DNA of 64,000 bases from Saksenaea vasiformis B4078. Lineage: Eukaryota; Mucoromycota; Mucoromycetes; Mucorales; Saksenaeaceae. A program made the position numbers and the translations under genes. Location: positions 310,001 to 374,000 of the forward strand of contig JNDT01002236.1 in the NCBI GenBank assembly GCA_000697055.1, written 5' to 3'. Shown piece after piece: positions 22,806 through 35,917 of this stretch. The notes beneath the pieces were generated by a model, which ran no database searches, had not been told where the DNA came from, and saw nothing but the letters and a program-made list of their open reading frames with translations. How positions within the stretch are numbered: the stretch's first letter is position 1; each line of letters starts with the position of its first letter.

Positions 22806-24991
22806 AAAAAAATAAGTCATCTATTTAAAGAAGAATAAAAAAAAAAGGAAACGCATTCACTCTATATTAGCTAATGTAATTTTTGTTATGTTTTTCTTTC
22901 TATTAAAGTGTCGCACCCTGATCGAAAACGGTTTATCTCGTGAACTGCTCCGACATTCTAAAAGATGAAGTTGACGTATCGCTTTCTGGGCCTTAAGTGG
23001 AAACGGCTGTACCAATCATCGTGCTTTGTCAGCTTTACTGGAAGGGACCCGTAGGCGCCTAAATATACAGCCATATTTTAATCGCCGATAAGCAATAGCA
23101 AAAAAAAAAAAAAAGAGATCATCTCGCATGGAAAATAAACATTTCATTGATATGCATTTGGAATGAATTTTGGGTGTGCTACAGTCATCGAAATAATGGA
23201 ATTTGTTAAATCACTTTTGGAGCGGTTATTCAAATGAGATACACAGGCTTTTGCATCCTTATTTGGCATTGAACAAAAAGAAAGAAAACAGGGGCTGAGA
23301 CAAAATAAGAAGAATGTCCGTATGTACGATAGCAATGAAGATTCCTGCAAGTTAAAGAATAAGACGGGAAGATTCAACCCTTTTGATCGACGAAAGTCAT
23401 AACGTGTCCAGCCAACAGATTAGTTTACTGCTTCCGTTGGTACTCCCCTTTCATATTGTTTATTGCTTGGCAACTGTAGAATGACATCTCAGAATATAAA
23501 GAAGGAAAAACACTATAATGTACAATCTTAATGTCTAAATAACAATCGTTGTTGTTGTTATTTAAGATAGCTTCAATGCATTACACAACAAGGCAATAGG
23601 TCTATTCGTATACAAAAATAAACTCGCCCCCCTTTTTTCCTCTTCAGGGATGCGTATTGGGAAAGTAAAATAGAAAAAAAGTTCTTCGGTTTGTCCAAAT
23701 ATAAAAATGTGTGTTGTACACGATGGATACACACAACAGAGAAATAATTCCGCTTTTCAAACTGATTGACAAAATAGAATTAGAACATAGACCCATTGAT
23801 ACTTAATCAATAACCCGTTCCACCGCCCCTTTTTTCGTATGAAAGCAATTAATAGTGTCAATTATGCTTGTTTAGAAGAACCCGAATTCCGGTTATAAGT
23901 ACGAGAAAGAACAAACATATATATATATAAAAAAGGGGGGAATTGTTGTTGACGAATGCAAGTTGGCAGAAAGTGAAAAAAAAATCATGAACTAAGAAGT
24001 CCAGTGATATACACACACACGCACCTAAATTAGTAGGACCGATGAACACAGATCCTGATGTGGCTGCATGTGGCAGAGTTACAGCATGATATGGGTCAAA
24101 AGATCGTCTAGTATATTACTCTTGCTGACGCGTCTTCGCGCGAAATAGAGCACGTGAATCGCTGCTCGGTTTTCTCAATGGTGCAACTGTATTGGTAAGA
24201 CGGAAAGTTTATCGTATTAAGGAGGGGGGTGTGGGAGAGGAGTTTATGGCCGATGAGATCGAGACACTATGTCAATTGGTGCTACGAAACAGTGGGGATC
24301 CCACTACTCCATCCCGCATTAAAACAGGGTGTATGTCTTTTCTCTTGAAAAAATAAAAAAAAAAGAAAGCGAGTAAGTCAATGTAAGGTACGTAAGAGTT
24401 TTTCTCTCCTTGTTAGACAGGAATCGTGGCGGATCATAAGGAAGTTTATTGTATATGGTGTGGAAGGCAAAAAAGGGGGGAAAGTTAAATGCTTTGTGCA
24501 AGATCTTATTGTACAGCAATATCATTTTCATATACTGACTACTACTACAGTATAATCATTCTCCTTTGCAAATATAATTGATTGATATCAGGTACTGATC
24601 TGTGTGACACGTCTACCTAATTCAGCAAATCATTTTCGGATGAGAGTTTTTTGGTCGCGGTGTTTAATGCTGCGGGACAAGAATCGGTGTCCTATTTTCT
24701 GTCGCGCGAAATGCTCGACACTCAATGTATGTGCGGTTGCCTTTATGGTTACTGGCAGCACTGGGATCGTCCTAACTTATGTCTTGATGTCTATTATAGA
24801 TAATTTCACTTTATGGTAAAAAACCAGCGAAAGACTTCCATTTTTCCCCTCACTCCCTTCGTTTCTATATAAACCTGCCTGATCTTCCTCATATTTAGAT
24901 GTAACGTTCGCACATCTTTTATTTTATTTTTCTTTTCCTCGCTTCATTTTAATACTAGTTCTTTCTCCCACTCTCCTCCCTTATTTTCTCT
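22806..24991. other. 2.2-kb intergenic region upstream of the bHLH gene
   Basis: No gene supported. AT-rich with A-tracts (for example 23101-23114), a TATATATATATA run (about 23919-23930) and pyrimidine tracts just upstream of the bHLH start (about 24900-24990) that look like a fungal promoter. Short open frames (24319-24531, minus; 24604-24819, plus) carry no recognised motif. A segment at about 24130-24330 has a long open plus frame without motif. Confidence 0.45.
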
Positions 24992-26142
24992 ATGCCGTCA
25001 GATAAATATTCCAGCTCTGCACGCTCAGCCCGCCAAGCAGCAAACCAGAATTACTTAGGTATATATAACTCAGAATACCTTTCTTTTTTTTTTTCGTTTT
25101 GCTTATAGTTCTTTTCTGTAGTGTCTTTCTCAACTACAATGTTGCCTGTCGAAGAAAGGTAAATAGAAAGTGCAAATTATTTTTGAATGTCAATGCTAAC
25201 GAAAATAACCTAGTGATTTGACACATATTGACAAACGATCAGCACATAATGCTCTTGAACGTCAACGACGTGAAGGACTTAATAATAAGTTCCAGCAACT
25301 GGCGCATGCACTTCCTTCTCTACAAACTGTGTGTCGACCTAGCAAGACGATGATTGTCACCAAGTCGCTCGAATTTGGTAAGGGAAACTGCCCCAGGTTC
25401 GTTTCATTTCTTGCTAAACTGCCTTTTTTTTTTTCCTCCAGTGGCCAATTCAATTCAACGAGAGAATCGATTCAAAAAGAGAATTCAACACTTACGTGAA
25501 GAGAATGAACGGCTCCGAAAAAAGGCACGGGTGTCTAGTTTACAATTAAAGAAGACCTCACCTACGCTTTCTACGCCACCCACACCGGATATCCTTTCGG
25601 GTAACCTATCACCTCCACCATCACCTATTGCGCAAGGACCGAAGACAAGTGAATTCAAGGAGACCTGTGCAAACAAATCAACATCCCCAGTGGGCTATTC
25701 TCAGGTCTTTATACCAGCATCATTTGCTCCTCTTCCTGCTTCTCTTACTACTCCATCACTCCCTGGTTCATCTATCACGGCGGTAGAATTGTCACCTGTG
25801 GAGGAAGGATGGTCCCTAGAGAGTTGTAGTACTACTACTACTCCTCCCCATGGAGTGCAAACGTATACAACTACACCACCCATGAATAACTACTATCAGG
25901 AACCACCAATGGCAGATCAGTTATTGAGTCAGGGGACAATGAGTTCGATGCCAACAGCAAGTTATTACTATTATGATACTCCATTAATCACAGCCACACC
26001 TACAACGGTTACCCCAAACATTGCATCTTTTCCAACCTTTCTTCCGACATTTGTACCACAATATATGCAAAACAATGGTATAGAAAGAACAATGTTACGT
26101 GATCTGCAAAACAATTTATTAAATCAATCAATTTCTTCTTAG
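24992..26142 (+). CDS. bHLH transcription factor (class B, E-box type)
   Basis: Nuclear basic helix-loop-helix DNA-binding protein. Exons 24992-25058, 25122-25158, 25214-25377 and 25442-26142 sum to 969 nt, exactly 322 codons plus stop. The basic region reads HNALERQRR, with His46, Glu50 and Arg54, the H-E-R triad typical of factors that bind CACGTG. Helix 1, loop and helix 2 follow (EGLNNKFQQLAHALPSLQ, then SKTMIVTKSLEFVANSI), and the frame runs straight into a charged coiled-coil/zipper-like helix (RIQHLREENERLRKKARV) supporting dimerisation. The remaining 200 residues are Pro/Ser/Thr/Tyr-rich, resembling a transactivation region, without other domains. It resembles Max/Mxd-like fungal bHLH-Zip proteins. 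Targets are unknown. Confidence 0.9.
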
Positions 26143-27424
26143 TAGGTAACCAGTACATTTAAACAACATTTCTGAAGAAGAAGAAGAAAAAGAAGAAAAA
26201 GAACGAAAAGAAACAAAAAAAAAACAACAAGAAAACTACTAAAAAAGCACAACAAAAAAAAAAGGAATAAAAAGAAATAAAACAAAAAAAAGAAGAAAAA
26301 ACAGAAGAAAAAAGATTCCTTCAAGAAAGAAAAGAAGAAAAACCCAACTCATTTAGCCAATCATGGTGTATGCAATCTCATTTGTCATTTATGTTTTCTC
26401 TTTTAACATGTATACGTTTCTTTCTGCGCTGGTTCATATTCCCATTTGCAAAAACTCTTTTTTACTGCAAATTATTCCCGATTTCCATCTTTGTAAATAG
26501 TAGGCTTTTCTATGTTTTCTTTCGTTCTTATTAATAATAAATCTGTTGTCAAATTATGAAGTTTTGATCTTATTTAGAAAGGACCCTGACCTCGACTCAG
26601 CTGGCTCTTTTTTTTTTTGTATTATGTTACCCATGTGGGGACCCTGGATTCTCGAAATGTCTGTTCGCTCGCTACGACCTCCAATTATGGTATATAGTCT
26701 TCTCATTATCATTTGCACTCCGATATACCAACCATGTCTGTTGCTTTGCTGAAGTAGTAAGAAAATCCCCGGTTTCGTCATCATCAACAGTCACTCTTGG
26801 AGAACAATGCTTTCATCTCTTTTTTCATCTTAAAATGGAAATCTTGTGTTCGGAATATCTAGACATTGACTATCAATGTGACCACAGATTGAGGTTAATT
26901 GTAAAAGGAATCTACATATCTATTTCATGGGGCATCTTCATCATCGTCCCTTTATCACATGAATGGATCGTGGCATTTTTCATCTTAGAAGGTATAGCTC
27001 CACTGAATTAATAAGAGAAAGGCAGAGAGGGAGACACATGGTTTCTGTTTCATATGTTGTGAAGCAAACCACAGCATAACTTAATACAACATACATACCG
27101 GAAAACGTGGCCTTCTATGTCATAAACTGCGTCTTTTTGTCTTGATTGTCTGCTACGCATGCTGCTACTAACCTTTTTCTATGCGCGACCTACGCTTCTT
27201 TCAGTGATTCACCGGAACCAATGAACGCGGTTTTCCCCGTTTAATAAAACACACACTTCCCAATTTCAGCTAAAAAAATTCCGCATTGATATTCGACGAA
27301 AGCAACCTACTTCGTGATAGTCACTTCCATCTATGGAAAATGGCTTGTCGCTGTATTCGGGGAATGAATTCATGCACGAGCATCCCGGTCCGATTCACAC
27401 CATCCGCTTTTTGGTCGACTCTTA

Positions 27425-27446
27425 TCTCTCTCTCTCTCTCTCTCTC
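27425..27446. repeat. (TC)11 microsatellite
   Basis: Uninterrupted TC dinucleotide repeat in intergenic DNA, seen directly. Confidence 0.95.
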
Positions 27447-29761
27447 ATGCATCACCCACACACGCCTCTCTGTATGTCTACATCTCCGATCTTTGTACAC
27501 AACTGCGCCCTGTTCGCAAAAAAAAAGTGTGGCTTTTTTGATGCATCTTTGTTTTTGAATAATAATAATACTACAGAGAGATCGACAATGGTTATGCATT
27601 TTCCAAAATGAGGCTCAGCGGACGGATACAAAGATACGTACCACCGTTGATTTCCGGACGTAAATTAATGCTCCTTCCGTTTTACTTGAAAATTCCCGTT
27701 ACTAAGCAATACATTCGCATTCCAAGTAACCAATCATTGTTAAAGAATAACCCCCCTGAGGGCCCGTCACCATCCTCATCGGTCCTTCAGATAGTCCGTT
27801 GCAGTGTCTTTGAATTCCCGAAAACAAGCTAGTCTACCAAAGCTCCTACCCATACATGTGGGGGAACAAGAGCCAGCGTTTCCAAAGCTTGGTGACACAA
27901 ACATTCAAAAAGTTCTTGGTCGTAACCTTATGTACGACAATGCGATGGATGAGCAAATTATACAGCAGCAGCAATTATTATGTAGACTACTGTATCTAAA
28001 ACAGTGTAGGGCTCCGTAGCTTTTTTCCTTTCTTAAAGACGTATGCATTCCCATCCACTGATGTCATTGGCTGAACCCCCCCCCCCCTGAATAGAGTGGG
28101 ACGGCTGTCAAACCTTATCATCTCTTGGCTTACAGCTAGGTAGCTAGTCGGCATGAGAATTTTTCCGTCCTTGTAATTGAACCGCTTCGTGGGCCATCAT
28201 CTCCTTTAGCATAGCGTCTAAAACTCCATTTGATCAGATGATCCTGTGTTCCCAGTCAATAGACTCCCCTATGGGACCGTTCATCAGAGTCTGCATATGC
28301 CCGAAAACGTCAATGACAACAATTCTCTTACTGTGTACAGACAGTAAACGCATGTTGGGTTGCCTTTTTCCCTAGACGCTATTATGCTCATTCCTAGAAC
28401 AAAGACCGACAAGTTTGCAGTTGAGGAAACAACGACAATTAGGAAATGATGTCTACTGGAACTAACTAGGCGACTTTTGTGTTTTCAATATTCTAGAAAG
28501 GTGATTGGTTTCAGTTGGACCAGCCCGTAGGGACTAGTAACCGAAGTGGAAGTAAGAAACGATAGTGCCATAAGTTTGGAATTGTCTGAGATGAACAGTT
28601 TCCATCAAAGTAAAGCTTCACGCAGCCATTTTGGATAGAAGCCAAGCAAAGTCATCTGGCCAAATAATAATAATAGATCAGTGTTCCACGGTACGCATGT
28701 TCCGCGGCTATTTCGTAAAGCTGTCTGAGCTATTGTTACTACAATTCACGAGCATAGCTGGTGATTTACCGAAGGAGGCAGCCAGACATGTCTAGTCCAA
28801 ACTAACTTTTACGGTCTATTGAGGTACCGTGTTGCCAGAACGCACTTGAACGAACACCGCAGACAATTACAAAAGATGCATGTCGAACCATTGAATGCAA
28901 TTGGCATATATCCCTAAAAGTTCACCACGCCACATTCCGCGAAACATGCATTGTATATGCTCACCAAAACTGTCTATGGATTGTTTTTCACAGGCCCCCA
29001 ACCGTGGTAACTTTCACTTTGAAAAAACCGGCAAGGTCAAATACTTTCGATTATGGTGTCTCCTTCATGTCGAGAGTGGCCTGCACAAAGCCTAGACCTC
29101 CATCTCATTGAGCCTTTCTGGAAATAAGTTGGCAGTTGGAGCTTGCACTCACGGAAGTTTATCCGTGGTTGTCTCCGCGTCAAAAAGACGTCGATTCGTG
29201 GTTGAAGCTCGTGGAGGTTACAGGCCTCGTTGAAAAGACAAACACCGAACATATTATGCATTTGACATTTTTACACGGAGAGGAGGAGCTCAAATCAATG
29301 ACAGACGAAATAGATAAGAAGGGCCAAATGGATGGTCGATATATAGCAAATATTATGCAGATTGTATTTCACAAGTAGACACCATCGAAACTTTATATTG
29401 GAGGCGACATCTGCGTACGAGAAAGCGACAGATATGGAATCTACATGTTACAACTATAAGGCGATGGTCGCCTTGTTGATAATAAAACACACAGCATATC
29501 ATTTACAACCCAAATGTGAGATATTTCGTTCACAAATGGAACATATCCACGCATGCTTCGTATCATGTTCATCCAGCTGTGATGGCTCTTTAGTAATGTG
29601 TGAACTTAAGGGATTATGTGCTCGAATGATACCTCTTGAATATGCAGCGAGTGAAGTCCTTAGTTAGGTTGGATATCACGTGTGAGACGGTTCCTATATA
29701 AGCAGTCCGGTAAATGTCGCTATGGACATGGGTTTCTGATTGACTACTTTTCCTTAAGTAA

Positions 29762-29939
29762 TACAGTAGATACTCGATATAAGAATACTCACGGTAGACA
29801 GAAAATCTATTCCTTTATCGAGAATATTCTTCAAGTGAAGGTTGCAGCATAGTGTCCACCAAATTTGTTTCTCTAAAAAAGTATTCTTTTATCGAGATTA
29901 TTCTTATATCGAATATTCTTATAACGAGCACCTACTGTA
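29762..29939. mobile_element. Pogo/Tc1-mariner-like MITE with TA target duplication
   Basis: A 178-bp non-coding element. The left end starts TACAGTAGATACTCGATATA and the right end, read on the minus strand, starts TACAGTAGGTGCTCGTTATA. The terminal inverted repeats of about 26 bp therefore share CAGTAG...CTCG.TATAAGAATA and are flanked on both sides by TA. The interior repeats the sub-motifs TTATCGAGA and TATAAGAATA. This is the hallmark of a non-autonomous pogo/Tigger-type element. There is no transposase gene inside. Confidence 0.85.
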
Positions 29940-30852
29940 GTTAGCCCATCTGGGGCCCCATGCCACCTCAGTCCCCGATAGACTATCTTTTAGTCAAGGA
30001 AAAATAGTCAAGCAGGAGCCCATTTTCCAAAGTGTGCTGCTCTCTTTATGATTAGCTTGTTCTATTTTGCTTGATTTCTCTGGTACTAATGTGACGCAGC
30101 GTTATGATTAATAGACTGAGAGTCGGTTGAGGTGAACTTTCGTTCAATAGGCTTCCCACTCTTCTTTTTCTTTCCCTGTTTTTCATGTTGTAAGCAATGT
30201 TGTTGCCTATCGGGAATCGAGTTTCACACAAGTAAATGCGTACTTTTTCTCGTAGAGGATGGGTTAACAACGCACACTTTGATGCCTTCATGGAAGCAAA
30301 ACTTATTTAGAATAGCGTAAGTTACCATTCAATAAAAAGTAAAGGGACGATTGTAATTAAGCGAGAGTGTAAGGTTGCTCCTTTATTGTACCATGAGACT
30401 TCAAAAAGTTATTCTATAATTAGGGATCGTGAAACATCGTACCTGACATACAAACGATCTTAAACATTCATCCTTGTTCTTTATCGCAGATTCAAGCAGT
30501 GTTTCTCCTTGACTGGCCACGAAGAGTGCGGATCATACGAGGTTTCTCCGTAAGACATGGTGTGGATATAACACCAAGGGTCCAACTTATGACAACATGT
30601 CGATAAAAAACCTTTAATCATGCACTTCGCAGATAGTTGTCAAGCTATCCAAAGAAGAAGGCCTATGTAAGCCAAAAATGGATCATTCTGGAACTCTTGG
30701 GTCACAGACGAGTCCTAGAGTTCAAATGCTGAAGCAAACCACGTATTTCAGGCGATGCGATGTGAATTCTCATTGGCTGGCAATCTTAATTTCGATGGGC
30801 GACATTACTTTTTGAGGACAGTGCATCTCCCTTTTTCTTTGTCGCTAATTTC

Positions 30853-32022
30853 ATGTCCAGCAGATACCAACAGGTAAGTTAGCATGACGAGAATGAGGTG
30901 ATTCCTAGCGGTATTCAAAGTGCTTATCATCATGACGTTCAAAGCTACCGTCAACAGAAGACCCACTAGACTCCTCGACTCCCCACCAGCCCTCTCCTAC
31001 CGTTACAGCACCGTCCAACGGAGCAGCTCCTCCCGTTAATGCTGCGGTTCGCAGCCAATCCCGCTCAGAACAACAACGAACAGACTTGGAAGAGACGTTT
31101 GACGAAACTATTGACGACCATGATACAAACGAGTTTCAACGACTGCTCCCGCCAGACAATCGCCCTCATTTCAATACTTCACATAGTCCCGAACCCACTC
31201 ACTCTCCAACGACGAATAGACCAGCCATTCTGCCAGTGACAAATGACGGCGTATTTTCCAACATGTCTGCGAAACCGGAATCCGAAGCGAAGCAATTGGA
31301 TGAAACCCCGCCAGTAAGAATTGCGTTATCTTGATGGCGTGCTCTTTTGGCTGATAAACGTTTTAGGCATATGAAGAAGCAGCAGCAGATTCTACCCCTC
31401 CCTACTGGCAGACAACAATTATCGCACCGTCGGGTTACGATGACACAATTCTTGTGGAAGGAATGCCTGTAGGAAGTTTGTTTGGATTTGCGTGGAATCT
31501 TCTTGGTACGAAAAGATAGACAGGGTGAAATGACTAGGGTTACTCATTGATAAACTACGTCAGTATCTGCAAGTTTTCAATTTGTAGGGTTTATGCTGAC
31601 TTACTTATTGCATACAACACATGCAGCCAAGGTGGGAAAATTGCATCCATTTTTTATCTAGTGTTAATTCTTTCCAATTTGCAGCAAGGGTCACGAGCAG
31701 GACTAGGCATTTCCTTGGTGCAGTATGGGTTTTATATTCGAAGTCGTAAGCATACAACCCTTTTTTTTCTTTAATACTGTCACAATGTACTTTAACGATT
31801 TACGTGTTAGGTGGAACATTAGTTGATGAACTTCCGGAGGATGGAAATAACAACAACGATAACACCCAAGGTCATGAAGATGAATCAGACGCCGACGTGC
31901 TTGCGTATTTCTTGATGATGTTAGGCTGGTTTATCATTATTCGTGCGATGGTTGACTACGCAAGAGCACAAAAAATGGAGAAAATCATATCAGCCGAACC
32001 AACAGCAGAATCGATAGTCTAA
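30853..32022 (+). CDS. BSD2: Bsd2/Ndfip-type NEDD4-ligase adaptor membrane protein
   Basis: Endomembrane adaptor that recruits Rsp5/NEDD4 ubiquitin ligases to cargo such as metal transporters. Exon 1 is only seven codons (MSSRYQQ, 30853-30873). A strong GTAAGT donor then leads in phase to LPSTEDPLDSS. The cytosolic N-terminal half is acidic and Pro/Ser-rich. The ligase-binding PY motif PPAYEEA is created across an intron and is followed by PPYWQTTI and the family-specific EGMPVGSLFGFAWNLL. Three membrane segments follow (SFQFVGFMLTYLLHTTHAA; the GLGISLVQYGFYI segment; YFLMMLGWFIIIRAMV), separated by an acidic Asn/Asp loop. About 290 residues, stop at 32022. Order and motifs fit Bsd2/Ndfip1-2 throughout. 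APC3 follows 320 bp downstream on the same strand. Confidence 0.9.
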
Positions 32023-32341
32023 GACAGAGGACGAGATCAAATGCGCATTATACACTTTTTTTTCACCAATCATCACATTACTATCCCATGCTTCATTCCT
32101 AGTTCATAGTCGCCATACCGATCTCATTTTTCCAAGCATCGTCTTCCCCAAAAAAGACAATAAATATTGGATTTTGAATGAGCGTTTGCATGAAATAACA
32201 TAGTACATTTGTACTCAGTGAAGTGAAAGAGGCCAATCGAGACCGCCCTGTGTCGGAGTGTACTACGCATCGCCCATCTATTATACCAGTATTTGGCAAT
32301 TGTAAAAAAAAAAGAAAGCGATCAACTCTTCTCATTTTCAC

Positions 32342-34738
32342 ATGAACGAAGCACTGGCCAATTCTGTCGAAGCTTGGGTCCTCATGGCCCTTGTGTATAA
32401 AGACATGGATGATTTTGATTACAGAAACGCGCTACTTCTTGCTGAACGATTATACGCCATAGATAAAACGAACGAAGAATACCGATTCCTTTATGCAAAA
32501 TGTCTGCATTTGATCAGCGATTACGATGGGAGTTACTTACTACTGCAAAATACAAAGTCCATTCCTTGTTTAAATCTCTTCGCTCGCAGCTGCCTTGATC
32601 TTGGTAATCGCCAAGATTCCTATGACAAGCGACAGGCATTGTGGCGAGAAGGCGTCGTAGCGCTAGACAGGGCTTTAAAGCAATACGAGGATGTTGCACC
32701 TGACGACCACGCCTGGGCTGATGGTATGGCAACAATGATTTCTTTTTTTCTTTCATGCTTACCTCTATGACAAGAGCTTTGTAGCGTGCGTACACGGAGC
32801 CATATGCCTAGCCGGGCATCGATGTACAATCTATTAGGAGAATTTTATGTGAAGCTTGACAATATTCGAGGATCAGCTATGCAACTGTGGAAAAGTCTTG
32901 AACATAACCGTTATAAATTATCAGCTTATCTCAAGCTGTGTGATATATCTCCGGATATTATTGGATTCGACACGGGCAGAGTCCCTAACGACGTGTTCAA
33001 AAATTTCTCCAAAGATTCGACAAACCTAAAACGCTCCACGTTATCACAAGACATACCCGCATCACCCTCTTCTGCTGTTCAGGGCATCACTGTGCCATCC
33101 GAGACCGAAACGCGCCGATCATCATCAAGGACAGGAACCGACCCTTATGTTCATATGCCCATCCTACGAAGCCATTACCAAGACATCTCCGTGAGACAGC
33201 TCAAGTCCATTCTTTATTCTTCAAAATTAGCATTAGAACGAGATCTATCGGATATAGAGCCATTAAGGGGTGATATTGAAGAAGACAAGGACAGACAGAT
33301 TGAATCGATCCAACAAGAGATTGCAAAGGACAAAGCAGAAGAGGCATTTAAGAACAAACATGGATTACACAAGAAACCGCCAGCGGAAAGGCCGCAGGAC
33401 CTTCGTATGGACGCCATCAATATTGACATTGAAGAAGAGCCTACAGACATGGACATCACTTTTGACAGTCTTCCACGTGTACGTGATATTTTTGAAGAGG
33501 ATGAGTAAGTTGTTACTAGATTGTTAGAAACTCAACTCAACGTCGTCTGTTTAGACGGCCCACAAGCTCCACACCACGCAGAACAGGGGTACATAGGAAC
33601 TTTTTGTGAGAATGGGACATTAATAACCGGGATAGAAACGTTCCTTGAGCGATAACCAAAAACAAAGCGAGTCTTCGAAACGTCGCCGGGTATGTTATCA
33701 CCTTCAGGTTTAAAAAAATTTTTTTTTTTTACTCTAGGATGATTGCTAAATTCTATAGACTCCTAATCCATCGCTTTATCAATATTTTTGCTGCCCCAGT
33801 GCTTGCAACGAGCAGGATTGTTCCGATGAGATCATTGAGGCAATGAACAAAGTGATGGGAGTGCTGCGGATACTGGCAAATGGTTATCTCTGTCAATCCT
33901 TGTACCGTTGTCGAAGAGCCGCTTTGGAGTTACAAAAGTTGGATGATCATCAGTATGACACACCGCTTGTTATGTGCACACTTGGGAAAGCGTATTACGA
34001 TGCAGGCGATTGCGAAACGGTAGCTCAACATTTGTTATGTTTACGTTACTTGTACTCATTGACAGTTTGTAGGCGCGTGTGTTTTTCCGTCATTCGTTTG
34101 CCACAGCACCATGGTTCTGCGATGCTGTACCCATTTACTCGACATGCCTGTGGTATCTCGAGGATAAGCAAGAGCTCAATTTATTGGTATACAAGATGAA
34201 AGAGAATCAATCACATAAATACGAAGCATACATAGCGGCCGGCAATTGGAGTAAATGTGCCGAGGGAGGGAATCATGCCAGTCGATGGTTCAAGAAAGCA
34301 GTGGAAGAGAATCCATCACGTTGGTATGCCCATGCTCTGATCGGCTATGAGGAATGGGAAAAGGGCAGCTTTTTAGCAGCAAAACAACATTTTACGGACT
34401 GTATGATTGCAAACAAGCGACACTATCTCGGATGGTACGGCATGGCCACAGCCTATCAGGGTATGGATGAATATGTACAAGCAAAGGCACTGTTGAAAGA
34501 AGCATTACGGCTCCACAGCCACCATCCTGTGATGCTCTTCACCATGGCAGAGGTAAGATAAAACGTGTGCAAGTGGACTTTAATTAATTCCACGGCAAAG
34601 ATTCTGTATGCTTTGGAAGAATACAAGGATGCGCTGTATTACGTCTCGCAATCGCTAAAACTCAAACCAACGGTGGTGGCAGAAAACTTAAAAGACAAGA
34701 TAGTCAAACTGCAATCCAGCGAACATCAGGAAGAATAA
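32342..34738 (+). CDS. CDC27: Anaphase-promoting complex subunit 3 (Cdc27/APC3)
   Basis: TPR scaffold subunit of the nuclear APC/C ubiquitin ligase, which binds Cdc20/Cdh1 activators. The N-terminal dimerisation TPRs are clear: DYRNALLLAERLYAIDKTNE and SYLLLQNTKSIPCLNLFARS. The middle (about residues 200-390) is a Ser/Thr-rich, acidic, unstructured linker (TLSQDIPASPSS, DIEEEPTDMDITFDS), as in Cdc27. The C-terminal TPR superhelix includes LRILANGYLCQSLYRCRRAA, LGKAYYDAGDCET, FFRHSFATAPWFCDAVPIYS, YLGWYGMATAYQGMDEYVQA and EYKDALYYVSQSLKLKP. At least six exons; two joins (about 33508-33790 and 34030-34075) were chosen by frame. Total is about 680 residues, slightly shorter than yeast Cdc27. The start at 32342 gives the family N-terminus. 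Confidence 0.88.
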
Positions 34739-35917
34739 AGAAGTTCCCTTTGAAAGTTCACTGGCAAAAAGCGATAGTAGCTCTTAGTCTGTGCCTTGAC
34801 CAATATCTCGTAGAAAGAAAAGTGACCTGGCGCAGAAGCTTTTAAGCGCGATCTGTACTCGAGACACTGCCTTTAGCCGCGCATTGTGGCTGTGAAGAGA
34901 GCCAAATTTGGAAAGTAGGGCAAAAAAACCTTGGCGCACTGATCAATCCAGAGTCAGTTTCACAAAGAGACGTCTTCGCTTCATCTGACAATTTCTCCTT
35001 CTTTCTTTTTATTTGCATCTACATTGAGTGCGTTAAGCAGTGTTCAGACGTTTTTCTATTTAAACCTATGATGATTAAATTATCTATTTCAGTGAAGCAG
35101 TTGCTTGACCGTTCGACCTCCTAAAAAATGGTCGAGCCAGTAAGACATTTGAAAGATTAACTGGTCGATACTTCAGTTCAACTTGGAAGCCGGGTCCGAA
35201 GAAGACATTCGTGAACTGACAATCATATGTAGCAGTCAGTGCACCATTGAACAGATAGAACGTATGCCAGCTTGCAGTAGCCATGAATTTCCCGCGATAG
35301 AAATCCGGTTAGCACGCGGTATCATCAATTTTGAATATGATGGCACATGTCTCTATCACATTGTGATCATTCCCCAAATGTCTTGCAGTTCCGAAGCTGG
35401 GGTCTTGCCGCACGTCATTTCCTCTACTGTGGACGGCTAGTTAAGGAGTTTTCCAGTCTGCCTCGTTACTAGGGGGCGGGATTCGCGTCTGGTAGTACAG
35501 CGAGCGATAGCCTCCGGAGCGTTTCTAGGTAACAAGTCCGATTTTGTCATCATGGTCTACCGACGTCAGTTGGGTGCGCCGGTGGATTACCTGTAGCGGA
35601 TCCACTGCGCAAGAAAATTTGAGCATCCTTGGAGGGATTTATTTTCCTAAGAGCTCGTGCCAAAATACCTGGCTTAAGTGGTTGTGCAAAACTTCCCGGC
35701 TCGGAAAGAAGCATCAAGGCTTAGGGTACTTTCGGTAGATGTGCGGGTTGTGCAAGGTTGCCCTCTTTTCCACACGATATGCGGGAAAAGATAGTCACGA
35801 TTTTTATTTTTTTTGATAAGTTATAATGTCCGCTGCACACCAAGTGTCCCCTCCTTTGTCCTCTGCACCTTTTTTTTTCACCTGTTGTGAAAACACCCCC
35901 TCCTCCAGTAATTCACC
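34739..35917. other. Intergenic between APC3 and Rli1, no gene supported
   Basis: An 85-codon open frame on the plus strand (35183-35440) and a minus-strand shadow of it show no motif. The last 100 bp are pyrimidine-rich and probably contain the Rli1 promoter and leader. Confidence 0.45.

Larger units (their letters stand above)
26143..30852. other. 4.7-kb intergenic region with repeats and possible decayed elements
   Basis: Begins with a strongly A-rich stretch (26160-26345), likely the bHLH gene 3' region. Further on are an 11-copy TC microsatellite (27425-27446), a C12 tract (28076-28087) and a pogo-like MITE (29762-29939). Open frames at 27608-27832, 29136-29378 and 29362-29667 (plus) have no recognised domain; the last two overlap in different frames and may be a frame-shifted relic of one element. 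The right end (about 30800-30852) is the promoter side of the Bsd2-like gene. Confidence 0.45.

Noticed and set aside
26139..26324. Minus-strand Phe/Leu-rich frame that looks like a membrane peptide
   Set aside because: Translation of an A-rich (T-rich on the other strand) low-complexity 3' flank of the bHLH gene.
29136..29667. Two overlapping plus-strand frames as a real gene
   Set aside because: No recognised domain and no splice pair that joins them; kept only as a possible relic in the intergenic description.
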